Positions 7,246-16,381 of a DNA stretch of 53,843 nt are shown here, piece by piece; within the stretch, counting starts at the first letter, position 1, and the number at the start of each line of letters is the position of its first letter. Under the pieces are notes generated by a model, which was given only the letters and a program-made list of their open reading frames with translations, was not told where the DNA came from and made no database searches. Source of the DNA: an uncultured Clostridia bacterium (GTDB lineage: Bacteria > Bacillota > Clostridia > Oscillospirales > Acutalibacteraceae); the NCBI GenBank assembly GCA_944376655.1, contig CALWDJ010000014.1:1-53843 (forward strand), written 5' to 3'. A program made the position numbers and the translations under genes.

Positions 7246-8937
7246 ATGATATCAAAAATGAATTTCTGCGGACAGGACGAAAAGATAAAGAAATATCTTA
7301 TGCCGGAAAAACTGCTTTACAAGGCGGGAGACGTAAGCGGCGAGGAAAATATTTTTATAAAAAAGGATATACAGATTTCCACGACCGAGCCGGACTGCCT
7401 TGTGATGAGCAATTCCGGCGGCGGGGAACATGCGGCGGTTCTGCTTGATTTCGGCTTTGAGTTTTCGGGCGGCGTAAAAATCCTTACCGAGGTATTCGGG
7501 TGCGACAGCGGCATACCCGAGTTCAGGCTGGTTTTCGGCGAATCGGCGCGAGAGGCGATGAGCGATATCGGCGAGAAGAACTCAACCAACGATCACTCGG
7601 TGCGCGATTTCACGGTAAGGCTGCCGATGTTCAGCGATATGGAGTTTGCGCAGACCGGATACAGATTTATCCGCATAGAGCTGCTCAGCGATAACGCCAC
7701 GGTAAAAATCAAATCGGTACTGGGCGTTTTTACTTACAGGGACATACCCTATCTCGGCAGCTTCCGCTGCAGCGACGGGGAGCTTAACGATATATACGGT
7801 GTGGCGGCGTATACCTGTCATCTGAATATGCAGGGAATGATATGGGACGGTATAAAGCGTGACCGTCTGGTCTGGATAGGGGATATGCACCCTGAGATGC
7901 TGACCGTGCGGACGGTTTTCGGAAACGATCCGTGTATTCTGAGGGGACTTGATTTTGCGAGCCGCAACAATCCGCTGCCGATGTACCCGAATAATATGGT
8001 CACATATGCGATGTGGTGGCTGCTGATAGCGCGCGACTGGTATTTCTACACCGGAGAGACGGATTTCGCCCTGTCTCACAGGGAATATATCAAAGGACTG
8101 CTTGAGCAGCTCTGCGCTCTGGTTGAGAGCGACGGCGGCGATAAGCTCGGTCAGCTTGATATGGGCTATTTTTTAGACTGGCCGACCTACGGAAAGGAGG
8201 AGGCGAAAGCGGGGGTGCGCGCGCTTTTCGCGATGTCGCTCGACGCCGGAGCAGAGCTTTGCGGTGTCATGGGCGAAAAGGAACTCGCAGATAAGTGCCT
8301 AAAAAAATGCAAGCTGCTCGGCAGCAAGGTTTCCGACGTGAGCGAATTGAAGGCTCCGGCCGCCCTTATGGTGCTCGCGGGGCATACCGACCCCGTAAGC
8401 GCCGCCGAGAAAGTGCTGCTTCCCGGCGGGGCGAAAGGCTTTTCGACCTTTATGAGCTATTATATGCTTTCGGCGCTTGCCGACGCGGGAAAAACAGCCG
8501 AGGCGCTTTCGATACTCAAAACATATTACGGCGGAATGCTTAAAGCCGGAGCCACCACCTTCTGGGAGGATTTCGACATCGACTGGCTGAAGGACGGCGC
8601 GGCGCTTGACTCGCTGTCGGGGGAGTACGATATTCACGGGGATAACGGAGCGCACTGCTATGTAGGTTACAGGCACAGCCTGTGTCACGGCTGGTCGTCG
8701 GCTCCTGCCGCGTTTCTGGCGGAAAGGGTGCTGGGGATACGTATCCTTGAGCCGGGCTGCCGCAGGATAGGCATTTATCCCGAGCTTGGCGGTCTTGAGT
8801 GGGCGGAAGGGGAATACCCGACGCCTTACGGAACCGTGAGCGTGAAATGCAGAAAAACAGGGGAAGGGAAAATCTCGGTCGAGTATAAGGCACCTGAGCA
8901 GGTCAAAGTCGATACCGGCTCCGGTGTCTCCATGTAA
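7246..8937 (+). CDS. Glycoside hydrolase family 78-like (alpha-L-rhamnosidase type)
   Basis: This 563-residue protein has no signal peptide, so it should act in the cytosol. An N-terminal beta-sandwich region (to about 165) is followed by WDGIKRDRLVWIGDMHPE (200-217), the alpha-helical barrel segment typical of GH78-like enzymes. The central region continues with DWPTYG. The C-terminal part, with GHCYVGYRHSLCHGWSS-type residues and a final beta domain, is the family's usual ending. GH78 enzymes release rhamnose from pectin, glycosides or polysaccharides by inversion; the exact sugar is not proven here. It has its own promoter, an AAAGGATC binding site and a downstream terminator. Confidence 0.72.
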   Translation: MISKMNFCGQDEKIKKYLMPEKLLYKAGDVSGEENIFIKKDIQISTTEPDCLVMSNSGGGEHAAVLLDFGFEFSGGVKILTEVFGCDSGIPEFRLVFGESAREAMSDIGEKNSTNDHSVRDFTVRLPMFSDMEFAQTGYRFIRIELLSDNATVKIKSVLGVFTYRDIPYLGSFRCSDGELNDIYGVAAYTCHLNMQGMIWDGIKRDRLVWIGDMHPEMLTVRTVFGNDPCILRGLDFASRNNPLPMYPNNMVTYAMWWLLIARDWYFYTGETDFALSHREYIKGLLEQLCALVESDGGDKLGQLDMGYFLDWPTYGKEEAKAGVRALFAMSLDAGAELCGVMGEKELADKCLKKCKLLGSKVSDVSELKAPAALMVLAGHTDPVSAAEKVLLPGGAKGFSTFMSYYMLSALADAGKTAEALSILKTYYGGMLKAGATTFWEDFDIDWLKDGAALDSLSGEYDIHGDNGAHCYVGYRHSLCHGWSSAPAAFLAERVLGIRILEPGCRRIGIYPELGGLEWAEGEYPTPYGTVSVKCRKTGEGKISVEYKAPEQVKVDTGSGVSM

Positions 8938-9028
8938 GGCCTGAGCAAATATACAAGAAGGTATCAAAAGGAAGAAACCGATTTTGTTTTCGGGGTGTAT
9001 AATCTCAAAAGCAAAAGAAAAACGCAAT

Positions 9029-9062
9029 AAAAAAGGCAGTCCGTTTTTACGGACTGCCTTTT

Positions 9063-9063
<1 letters not shown>
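9029..9063. terminator. Strong bidirectional terminator between GH78-like gene and tRNA-Ala
   Basis: GGCAGTCCGT (9035-9044) pairs perfectly with ACGGACTGCC (9049-9058) around TTTT. Six A lie to the left and six T to the right, so it can end transcripts from both strands: the glycosidase gene and the tRNA. Confidence 0.9.
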
Positions 9064-9138
<75 letters not shown>

Positions 9139-9149
9139 GAACAAATGAT

Positions 9150-9178
9150 ATCTTACCACAAAGCGGAGAAAATATCAA
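9150..9178 (-). promoter_or_regulatory. Promoter of the tRNA-Ala gene
   Basis: On the reverse strand: TTGATA (9178-9173), 17 bases, TAAGAT (9155-9150). The mature tRNA begins 12 bases after the -10 box, as expected for a tRNA with a short leader. Confidence 0.7.
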
Positions 9179-9286
9179 GATATTTTTTAAACAAATAAAA
9201 TTTTTATAAAATTTTTTGTCTTCGGCGCGAAAAAAACGCATTTAATAAATTTTTTCAGCTTCAAAATATGTTTTTATTCCGAACGG

Positions 9287-9315
9287 TTTACAATCGAATA
9301 AAAAAATATTATAAT
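9287..9315 (+). promoter_or_regulatory. Promoter of the large dockerin protein
   Basis: TTTACA (9287-9292), 17 A-rich bases, TATAAT (9310-9315). The preferred ATG of the giant secreted protein lies 60 bases downstream. Confidence 0.7.
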
Positions 9316-9374
9316 AAATGAGTAATCCGAAGGCATACGCTGCCCGGTACAATAACGGTAAGGGAGAGTTTCAT

Positions 9375-12300
9375 ATGAGGCACAGAAAATTGTTTGCTTG
9401 GACGCTCAGTTTCAGTATTGCCGCCGGACTTTTTGCCGGAATACCGGTCAATACAGCGGGGGCGGAAACACCCGTACAGCAGATTGAAATATTGCTGCCA
9501 GATATATATAACAGCATATATGTCAAAGCGTACGGCGATAATCCCGTGATTGAGTTTTCCGGAGAATCAGGAACCGGAATTTATTTTACCGACACGGGAA
9601 CCACTGTCGGCGGAGAATGGGATTATTTGGAATATTTTGATCAGTGGGGAAACGCGGCGTTCAGCCAAAACGGAAAATACGGGGCGGTAAACCGCGGGAG
9701 CAAGCAGGTAATATCTGCTGAATGGGATAAAATTGAGTTATGCCGAAATTCCGCCGTTGTATACAAAAACGGCAAGTGCGGACTGGTTTCAATGGAAAGC
9801 GGAAACATTGTTTTTGAGCCGCAGGCGGATAAAATAGATGTCTTTGAGGACGGCTCTGCGCTTGCGGAAAAAGACGGGAAATACAGCATTGTATTGCAGA
9901 CGGGGGAAATTGTCGGTAATTTCTCGTATGCGGACGCTCTGCCTTTTTCGGAAGGACTTGCCGCCGTTGAAAACGCAGACGGAAAATGGGGATACATAAA
10001 CCTTGAGGGTAAAACTGTGCTTGATTATCAGTATGACGGAGCGACTTCTTTTTCCGGTTCTTCCGCTTATGTGGAGAAGGACGGTAAAATGTATGCCATC
10101 GGTACTGACGGTCAGAGGACAGGAAACCTGCCCGATCTTGCTCCTGAATATGATCCGGACGGCAGGCTCACGGCTCCGGTATTCGGGGGAGACGTTACAA
10201 AGGCTGCCTGCATACGGCTGTACGGAGAGGAAAAATACCGTTATGCGGGAAGTGACGGCAGGATTCTTACCGACGCGGTGTATCTTATCGATGCCGCGTT
10301 TGAAAGTGACGGTACCGCTGTTCAGCGTACCGAAGACGGAAACGTGGTGCTGAAGCTCACAAATTCAGGCGGTACTGCCGCAGTGGAAACGGTTCTTGAG
10401 TCTGACGGATTTATAAAGAAAACCGATTTCGGAAGCTTTTCACTGTTCGAATCAAAAATGCGCTTTTACAACAGTGACGGAACGGATATTTTCGGCAAGG
10501 ATATATATAGCATAGTATATAATTACATCAGTTCAAGCTTAGTGGTCGGAAAGACTGAGACCGGTTATATTTCGGTTACTCCCGACGGTAAGCTTCTGCT
10601 TGAGGATCCGAACGATATGCTTTCTAAAATCGATGAGGATACATGGCTTGTTTCCTCTTCGCGTGTGACAGTTCCGTATATACTTGAGGCTGACGGCACG
10701 AAAAAAGATCTCGGCGCCGAAAACGCAGACGCATATTACAGCGACGGCTGTATATATGTGATCGGCAGCGACGGAAAATACGGCGCTTTCCGCACTGACG
10801 GTACAAGGATATGCGATACGGTATATGACGAGCTGTATGACGCGGGAGAGGGTATGCTGCTGTGTCACAGGAACGGTGAATACGGATTTATCGACAAGAC
10901 CGACGGCAGCAGCTTCGGCGGATTTGATTACACGACGCGCTTTTTTGACGGCGCCGCATGGGTAAAGCAGGGCAGCTTTGCCGGCACAGTCAATAAAAAC
11001 GGCGAATGGGTGATAGAACCGCTTTACTGGCCGTATGACGACACAGGCAACGTGACGGTACCGATGCTTAAGGGCGGATTTACCGCAGTGAGAACAGACA
11101 AGGACGGACTTTACTGCTTTATAGATGAAAACGGAAACAGACTGAGCAATCCGGAATTTTCTTCGGTAAGCTGTATTCATGATGACTATGCTGCTTTTTC
11201 GAGAGGCAGCGGCAAATACGGCTTGCTGCGCGTTTCCGAAAGCTCCTTAACGGCTCAGCCGGAGAGTATAGAAGTCTCGTCCGGAACGCTTGATGTTTAT
11301 ATCGGCTTACGGTCGGCAGTAAACGCTTCGGTCGCACCGGATAACGCGCGGAACAAAAATGTCGTTTTCACCTCGGAAAACACGGAGATTGCCGAAGTCG
11401 ACACGGCCGGCAGGGTTCTGGGCAAGTCGGCGGGGACCACGCGTATAAAGGTTTCTTCCGAGGAAAACAGCTCGGTTTATACATTTGTTACGGTAAATGT
11501 TCTGGAAAGAACCGTCCATTCCGCAGACGAGACCGTTCCAATGTCCGCATGGGAGAATGAGCTCTGGCTTGCCGAACAGGTGATAATACAGCTTCGTGCG
11601 AAGGATCCCGACGCGGTTCCGGACGGCATCAGCCAGATTACGTACGGAGACCTTGCAGAAATAACGGAAATCACGCTCCCTTATATTGCGGATGACGGAA
11701 ATGAGCATCATATACCTGCCGTTATAGGCGATTTTACAAATCTCATCAGGTTTTCGGTCGGCTATGAAAAGGTGGGAGACTCATATTATGAGCCGACAAA
11801 TGTTTTTTCTCCTCTTCTTCCGGAACTGCCCGAGGAGGCGGAATATCTGACAAATCTTACGGTCAGGCTTGACTGTATTTACAGCTCGGGATATGACGAG
11901 AATATAATACGCACGGCAGGCGGCATTCCGGATCCGGAATTTTACGCGGCTGTCAGAAACTCCGTAAGTTATCTTCTGCAGGACTCCTCCGGCGGGCTGG
12001 TAAAAGACATGAACGTTTCCGATCTCTATATTTCGCGCTGCGGGATCAGCAGTATTGAGGGAATCAGTCTCCTTGATTTTTCCGGCGTGTATTACATAGA
12101 TTTAAGCTGCAATATGATAACTGATATATCTGAGCTTGCGAATACGAATATTTCGGGCGCGACGGTTGATTTGAGCTTCAATCAGCTTAATCTTTCGGAT
12201 CAGGCCACCGCCGCGGCGATAGAGGAGCTTGAGCGGCGCGGCTGCAATGTTATAACCGAAAACCAGAACACGGTAAATGTTACAGTTTATCAGGATATTA

Positions 12301-14198
12301 TTGAGCAATACACCGAAAGCACTGTCGGATATATTGATTTTATCCCCGATGGCATGGATAAAGACAGGCTTTCTGTGTCGGTGTCCGACAGCGCGGCGGC
12401 GAGGGCTTTTCTGCGGCAGAACGAAATAACCGTTATCGGCTTTGTTCCGGGCGATGTGACGATAAGTGTTTTATACGACGGCGAAACCGTATGGCAGGGC
12501 AGCGTAAATATTGAAGACCCGACAGCCCCTCAGGCGCCGCAGTTATCGCTGAACATTTCCGAATGGGATCCGACATACGCCGATGTTTACTGTGATTCTT
12601 ATATTCCCTACGGCAGCACTGTTTATTACCGGCCGGCAACCGATACGGCGTGGCGGATATTCACTAACAATATTAGTCTTTATGAAAACGGAACATATGA
12701 ATTTGTCCTGGAAAATGAATACGGCTACCGTTCGGAAGTTGTTCTGCTTGAAGTGAGCGGCATAAAGCGTTCGCTGACAGCGGAGGATTTCACGGATTCC
12801 GCGCTGTACGAGGCGCTCAAACGTGACAACCAGACGCTATATGAAGGAATGAAGCTGTCTTATCTTGATGTTTCGGCTCTCGGCATAACAGAGCTTAAAG
12901 GGCTTGAGCTGCTGGACTTCAGGGATCAGAAGCCGACTCTTTATCTGGCGTACAACAGCATATCCGACATAAGTGTGCTGGCGGATCTTGACCTTATCGG
13001 CGGTTATATAGATCTTACCGGAAACTGTCTTGACCTTGAGGATACGGAAACGGCGGCGGTCATAGCAAAACTTAGGGCTGAAGGATGCACAGTCGAAACC
13101 GGAAATCAGTTCCCGCAGGGACAGCGGGTATGGTTCGCAAACGACAGTCTGGATTTCTATGCCGATGAAACGGAAGTTACTTATTACTTATCCTTATATG
13201 TCTTCCCGGAGGAAATAAGGGATCAGCTTGAGATAAGCATCGATGACAGCAGCATAGCGGAATATGAGGTGGATTTCAACAGGATCTCGGTAACGCCGGC
13301 CGGAACGGCGGGGGAAACCCATATAAGGGTATTCCTCGGCGGAGAGGAAATGGCGGTGCTTAAGCTGAACGCGAGGGATAAATATAATGTTGAGAAGCCC
13401 GAAATCACTTACACTGTCAACGAGTACGATCCGACATACGCCGAGCTTTTATATGATTTATTCGGTGATGAAACCCTTTATTTCAGAAAGCAGGGCGAGG
13501 ACTCGTGGGCTCCGGTAAGCTACGATACCCGTATAACAGAAAACGGTATATACGAGTTTATGGTGGAAAACAGATACGGCAGCCGGTCGGAAATTGTTAC
13601 TTTAACGGTAACCGGTCTGGCAAGAAAGCTGCAGCGCGGTGATTTCACCGATCAGAGGATTTATGATGCTCTTGTCTTCTACTACAATTCGAATATTTAT
13701 GAAGGTATGAAGATAGATTACCTGTCGCTCAGACTGTGGGGCGTAGAAAGACTTGAAGATCTTTTGAAACTGGATTTCACCGGCTCTGAATCGACAATAG
13801 ACCTGTCCTGCAATAACATAAGCGATATAAGCGTGCTCGGAGCTCTCGGACTTAAAAACAGGTATATAAATCTTGAGGCAAACCGTCTTGATCTCACCGA
13901 TCCGGATACTCTCAGAGTGATAAAACAGCTTGAAACGGCCGGCTGCACGGTATACCTTGAAAATCAGAATACCGACACAGAGTATTTTGAGTTCTTCAAC
14001 GGCGATGTTTATGGCGATGTTTATGCAGAGGCGGGAGATACTGAGAACCCTGTGATTTATTACGGATATTATCCGTCGTCTGATGCGGGCGGGCTGAGGT
14101 TTGCCGCCGAGAACGGAGGCATATTCGAGATAGTAAGCGTGTCAGACGGCAGGGTTGAACTGAGAATGACCGGCACGCTCGGTAAGGACCGGTTTTAG
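9375..14198 (+). CDS. Giant secreted WG-repeat/Ig-like/leucine-rich protein, 5' part of a frameshifted gene
   Basis: The best start is the ATG at 9375, behind AAGGGAG and opening a clear signal peptide (basic RHRK, hydrophobic core, Ala-x-Ala cut near residue 30); an upstream in-frame ATG at 9318 would bury it. In order: WG repeats (about 9640-11250; KYGAV, KWGYIN and similar), a Big_2-like Ig domain (about 11260-11510; VVFTSENTEIAEVD), then three tandem modules of about 280 residues (starting near 11929, 12774 and 13631). Each module has leucine-rich strands (ISDISVL) and a beta-sandwich (EYDPTYA). The reading frame stops at 14196-14198 in the middle of the third module; the rest, with a dockerin, lies in the next frame. 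An extracellular binding or scaffold-docked role is inferred. Confidence 0.85.
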   Translation: MRHRKLFAWTLSFSIAAGLFAGIPVNTAGAETPVQQIEILLPDIYNSIYVKAYGDNPVIEFSGESGTGIYFTDTGTTVGGEWDYLEYFDQWGNAAFSQNGKYGAVNRGSKQVISAEWDKIELCRNSAVVYKNGKCGLVSMESGNIVFEPQADKIDVFEDGSALAEKDGKYSIVLQTGEIVGNFSYADALPFSEGLAAVENADGKWGYINLEGKTVLDYQYDGATSFSGSSAYVEKDGKMYAIGTDGQRTGNLPDLAPEYDPDGRLTAPVFGGDVTKAACIRLYGEEKYRYAGSDGRILTDAVYLIDAAFESDGTAVQRTEDGNVVLKLTNSGGTAAVETVLESDGFIKKTDFGSFSLFESKMRFYNSDGTDIFGKDIYSIVYNYISSSLVVGKTETGYISVTPDGKLLLEDPNDMLSKIDEDTWLVSSSRVTVPYILEADGTKKDLGAENADAYYSDGCIYVIGSDGKYGAFRTDGTRICDTVYDELYDAGEGMLLCHRNGEYGFIDKTDGSSFGGFDYTTRFFDGAAWVKQGSFAGTVNKNGEWVIEPLYWPYDDTGNVTVPMLKGGFTAVRTDKDGLYCFIDENGNRLSNPEFSSVSCIHDDYAAFSRGSGKYGLLRVSESSLTAQPESIEVSSGTLDVYIGLRSAVNASVAPDNARNKNVVFTSENTEIAEVDTAGRVLGKSAGTTRIKVSSEENSSVYTFVTVNVLERTVHSADETVPMSAWENELWLAEQVIIQLRAKDPDAVPDGISQITYGDLAEITEITLPYIADDGNEHHIPAVIGDFTNLIRFSVGYEKVGDSYYEPTNVFSPLLPELPEEAEYLTNLTVRLDCIYSSGYDENIIRTAGGIPDPEFYAAVRNSVSYLLQDSSGGLVKDMNVSDLYISRCGISSIEGISLLDFSGVYYIDLSCNMITDISELANTNISGATVDLSFNQLNLSDQATAAAIEELERRGCNVITENQNTVNVTVYQDIIEQYTESTVGYIDFIPDGMDKDRLSVSVSDSAAARAFLRQNEITVIGFVPGDVTISVLYDGETVWQGSVNIEDPTAPQAPQLSLNISEWDPTYADVYCDSYIPYGSTVYYRPATDTAWRIFTNNISLYENGTYEFVLENEYGYRSEVVLLEVSGIKRSLTAEDFTDSALYEALKRDNQTLYEGMKLSYLDVSALGITELKGLELLDFRDQKPTLYLAYNSISDISVLADLDLIGGYIDLTGNCLDLEDTETAAVIAKLRAEGCTVETGNQFPQGQRVWFANDSLDFYADETEVTYYLSLYVFPEEIRDQLEISIDDSSIAEYEVDFNRISVTPAGTAGETHIRVFLGGEEMAVLKLNARDKYNVEKPEITYTVNEYDPTYAELLYDLFGDETLYFRKQGEDSWAPVSYDTRITENGIYEFMVENRYGSRSEIVTLTVTGLARKLQRGDFTDQRIYDALVFYYNSNIYEGMKIDYLSLRLWGVERLEDLLKLDFTGSESTIDLSCNNISDISVLGALGLKNRYINLEANRLDLTDPDTLRVIKQLETAGCTVYLENQNTDTEYFEFFNGDVYGDVYAEAGDTENPVIYYGYYPSSDAGGLRFAAENGGIFEIVSVSDGRVELRMTGTLGKDRF

Positions 14199-15067
14199 TG
14201 TATCACGGGGATCGGCTGCTTGAGAGTGTAAGCGTAGTGTATTATGATTATGATATTCCTACGGCAGTCACGGTAAATGTGTATAAGAATATGGCCGGTA
14301 TCGCGTTTGATCTCGGAACCGAGGCATATCCTTCGTGGCTGGGCGGCTTTTACGTCAGAAAATCGGGAGAGCAGGAATGGACGCTCACTGAAATGTATTT
14401 CGCTGAAGCGGTTCCGGCGGCCGGAGAAAATGTGACGTATGAATTTATGTATATTACCAATGAGAATATAAATTCGCCTGTCACCGAATTCACACTCTGC
14501 AATAACGGCGAATTCATCTACTTGACAGGCGGCGGAGAGGTTACGCTTATCGCCTGCTCCGACGAAAACGGTACCGGCACTCTGAGAGTGCCGCGGGAAA
14601 TCGGCGGGTACACGGTAACGGAGATGGCGCGTGACGCGTTGTTATATACCGGATATTCCGAAATAATACTGCCGGATACGCTGGAAAAATTAGGCAGCAA
14701 TGCGATCCCGTGGAGCGCTCAGCTTCTTCTGCTGCCTGACAGCCTGACCGATATAGACGAATATGCCCTGCCTAACATAGGTGATACCTTTGTGATATGC
14801 TGCTCAAGGGATTCGGCAGCACACAGATTCATCACCGAAAACAATATAGGCTGTATTTTGTGGCTGACGGGCGAAACCGGAGATATAAACGGCGACGGAG
14901 AGGTGGATATAAGGGATTTCGTAAGGCTCAAAAAGCTGGCGTCAGCCGCGGAAAGCGCAGGCACGGACGGCGGCGACCTCAATTCCGACGGCTTTACCGA
15001 CGCGTATGACATTGCCCTGCTCAGAAAGTATTTTTTAAGCACGGTATACAGTATAATTAAATCATAA
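14198..15067 (+). CDS. 3' part of the frameshifted dockerin protein
   Basis: This 289-residue frame overlaps the end of the previous one by one base, has no ribosome binding site, and starts in mid-domain. Its first residues (VYHGDRLLESVSV) line up with ISVLYDGETVWQGSV and IRVFLGGEEMAVLKL at the same place in modules 1 and 2, so it completes module 3. A BspA-type leucine-rich stretch follows (about 14560-14850; IILPDTLEKLGSNA). The C-terminus is a type I dockerin with two calcium loops, GDINGDGEVD and GDLNSDGFTD (about 14878-15040), which would attach the protein to a cohesin scaffold. It is very unlikely to be a separate gene. Confidence 0.75.
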   Translation: MYHGDRLLESVSVVYYDYDIPTAVTVNVYKNMAGIAFDLGTEAYPSWLGGFYVRKSGEQEWTLTEMYFAEAVPAAGENVTYEFMYITNENINSPVTEFTLCNNGEFIYLTGGGEVTLIACSDENGTGTLRVPREIGGYTVTEMARDALLYTGYSEIILPDTLEKLGSNAIPWSAQLLLLPDSLTDIDEYALPNIGDTFVICCSRDSAAHRFITENNIGCILWLTGETGDINGDGEVDIRDFVRLKKLASAAESAGTDGGDLNSDGFTDAYDIALLRKYFLSTVYSIIKS

Positions 15068-15122
15068 TCCGAACAATTAAAACAGAGCATGTACCTCAGG
15101 GAGGCGCTCATTGTTCAAACTC

Positions 15123-15157
15123 AAGGCTTTTGCGGAAATTTCCGCAAAAGCCTTTTT
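15123..15157 (+). terminator. Terminator of the dockerin protein gene
   Basis: AAGGCTTTTGCGGAAA (15123-15138) and its exact inverse (15139-15154) form a 16-bp palindromic stem; the right arm ends in TTTTT. It separates the dockerin gene from the str operon. Confidence 0.85.
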
Positions 15158-15214
15158 AGATGCAACCACGTCAAGAAGCGGAAACGCCGCTAAAGTCTGT
15201 GAACAAAAAAATAT

Positions 15215-15243
15215 TTGACAATTCCGCGAAAACGTGCTATACT
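15215..15243 (+). promoter_or_regulatory. Strong promoter of the str operon
   Basis: TTGACA (15215-15220), 17 bases, TATACT (15238-15243), with an extended -10 TG (15235-15236). The leader to the rpsL start is about 57 bases. Confidence 0.85.
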
Positions 15244-15306
15244 GCTTTAGTATGCGGAATTGTCTTTATTTTTCGCATTGAAAATTTTATTTTGGGAGGT
15301 GTAACA

Positions 15307-15729
15307 GTGCCTACGTTTAACCAGCTTGTCCGTAACGGACGTGAGACCGTCGAGAAGAAGGCGAAGGCTCCTGCTCTTTTGAAGGGTTATAACTCAATGA
15401 AGCGCAGACAGACCGATAACGATTCTCCTCAGAAGCGCGGTGTCTGCACAGCCGTTAAGACTTCCACGCCTAAGAAGCCGAACTCTGCTCTGCGTAAAAT
15501 CGCGAGAGTGCGTCTTTCCAACGGAATCGAGGTTTCAGCCTATATTCCCGGAATCGGCCACAATCTTCAGGAGCACAGCGTCGTTCTTATCCGCGGAGGA
15601 CGTGTTAAGGATCTTCCCGGTGTACGTTACCACATTGTACGCGGAACTCTTGACACACAGGGCGTCGCAAAGAGAATGCAGGGCCGTTCAAAATACGGCG
15701 CGAAGCGTCCTAAAGCAGGTGCGAAGTAA
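15307..15729 (+). CDS. rpsL: 30S ribosomal protein S12
   Basis: S12 lies at the decoding centre of the small subunit and controls accuracy. The 140 residues are full length: MPTFNQLVR at the start, the conserved [11 protein letters not shown] and the [10 protein letters not shown] segment before a basic tail ([12 protein letters not shown]). K at the TPKKPNSA position is the streptomycin-sensitive form. The start is GTG at 15307, 5 bases after GGGAGGTG; longer in-frame readings run into the promoter. It opens the str operon, and rpsG follows after 133 bases. Confidence 0.97.
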   Translation: MPTFNQLVRNGRETVEKKAKAPALLKGYNSMKRRQTDNDSPQKRGVCTAVKTSTPKKPNSALRKIARVRLSNGIEVSAYIPGIGHNLQEHSVVLIRGGRVKDLPGVRYHIVRGTLDTQGVAKRMQGRSKYGAKRPKAGAK

Positions 15730-15862
15730 TTTTTTAAACAATTTATCTCTGCTGCGTATACAGGCAGCGGCGTTTATATATAATATTTACGCCTTTGCTT
15801 GGTGACACGGGGGAAAAGCTTCGAGTACCTATGATATCATTATTATGAAGGAGGGAAGTAAA

Positions 15863-16333
15863 GTGCCAAGAAGAGGCTTTGTCGCGAAACGCGACGTACT
15901 GCCGGATCCGATTTACAATTCAAAGAAGGTGACCCGCCTTATCAACAATATTATGCTTGACGGTAAGAAGGGTGTTGCCCAGAAGATTGTATATGGTGCT
16001 TTCGACATTATAAGTGAAAAAACGGGCAAGGACCCGCTTGAGGTATTTGACCAGGCTATGGAAAACGTTATGCCGCAGCTTGAGGTCAAGGCTGTCCGCA
16101 AGGGCGGCGCTACCTATCAGGTGCCGTTTGAGGTCCGTCCCGAAAGAAAGCAGACCTTGGGTCTGCGCTGGCTGACGACTTACAGCCGCGCGCGCTCTGA
16201 AAGAACCATGAAAGAGCGTCTCGCCGGCGAGATAATGGACGCCGTCAACGGCATGGGAGGCGCTGCCAAGAAGCGTGAGGATACTCACAAGATGGCAGAG
16301 GCCAACAGAGCTTTCGCTCATTACAGATGGTAG
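15863..16333 (+). CDS. rpsG: 30S ribosomal protein S7
   Basis: S7 nucleates assembly of the 30S head and contacts tRNA in the E site. The 156 residues match the usual length: [15 protein letters not shown] at the start, QVPFEVRP in the beta-hairpin and the helix ending FAHYRW. The start is GTG at 15863, after GAAGGAGGGA; an ATG at 15845 would overlap that site. The 133-base gap before it contains a small hairpin (GCTGC...GCAGC near 15751-15769), a possible site for translational control. fusA follows. Confidence 0.97.
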   Translation: MPRRGFVAKRDVLPDPIYNSKKVTRLINNIMLDGKKGVAQKIVYGAFDIISEKTGKDPLEVFDQAMENVMPQLEVKAVRKGGATYQVPFEVRPERKQTLGLRWLTTYSRARSERTMKERLAGEIMDAVNGMGGAAKKREDTHKMAEANRAFAHYRW

Positions 16334-16381
16334 TTCACCCACCTATAACACTGCCGCCTGAAAGGCGGAATGGAGGTTTAT

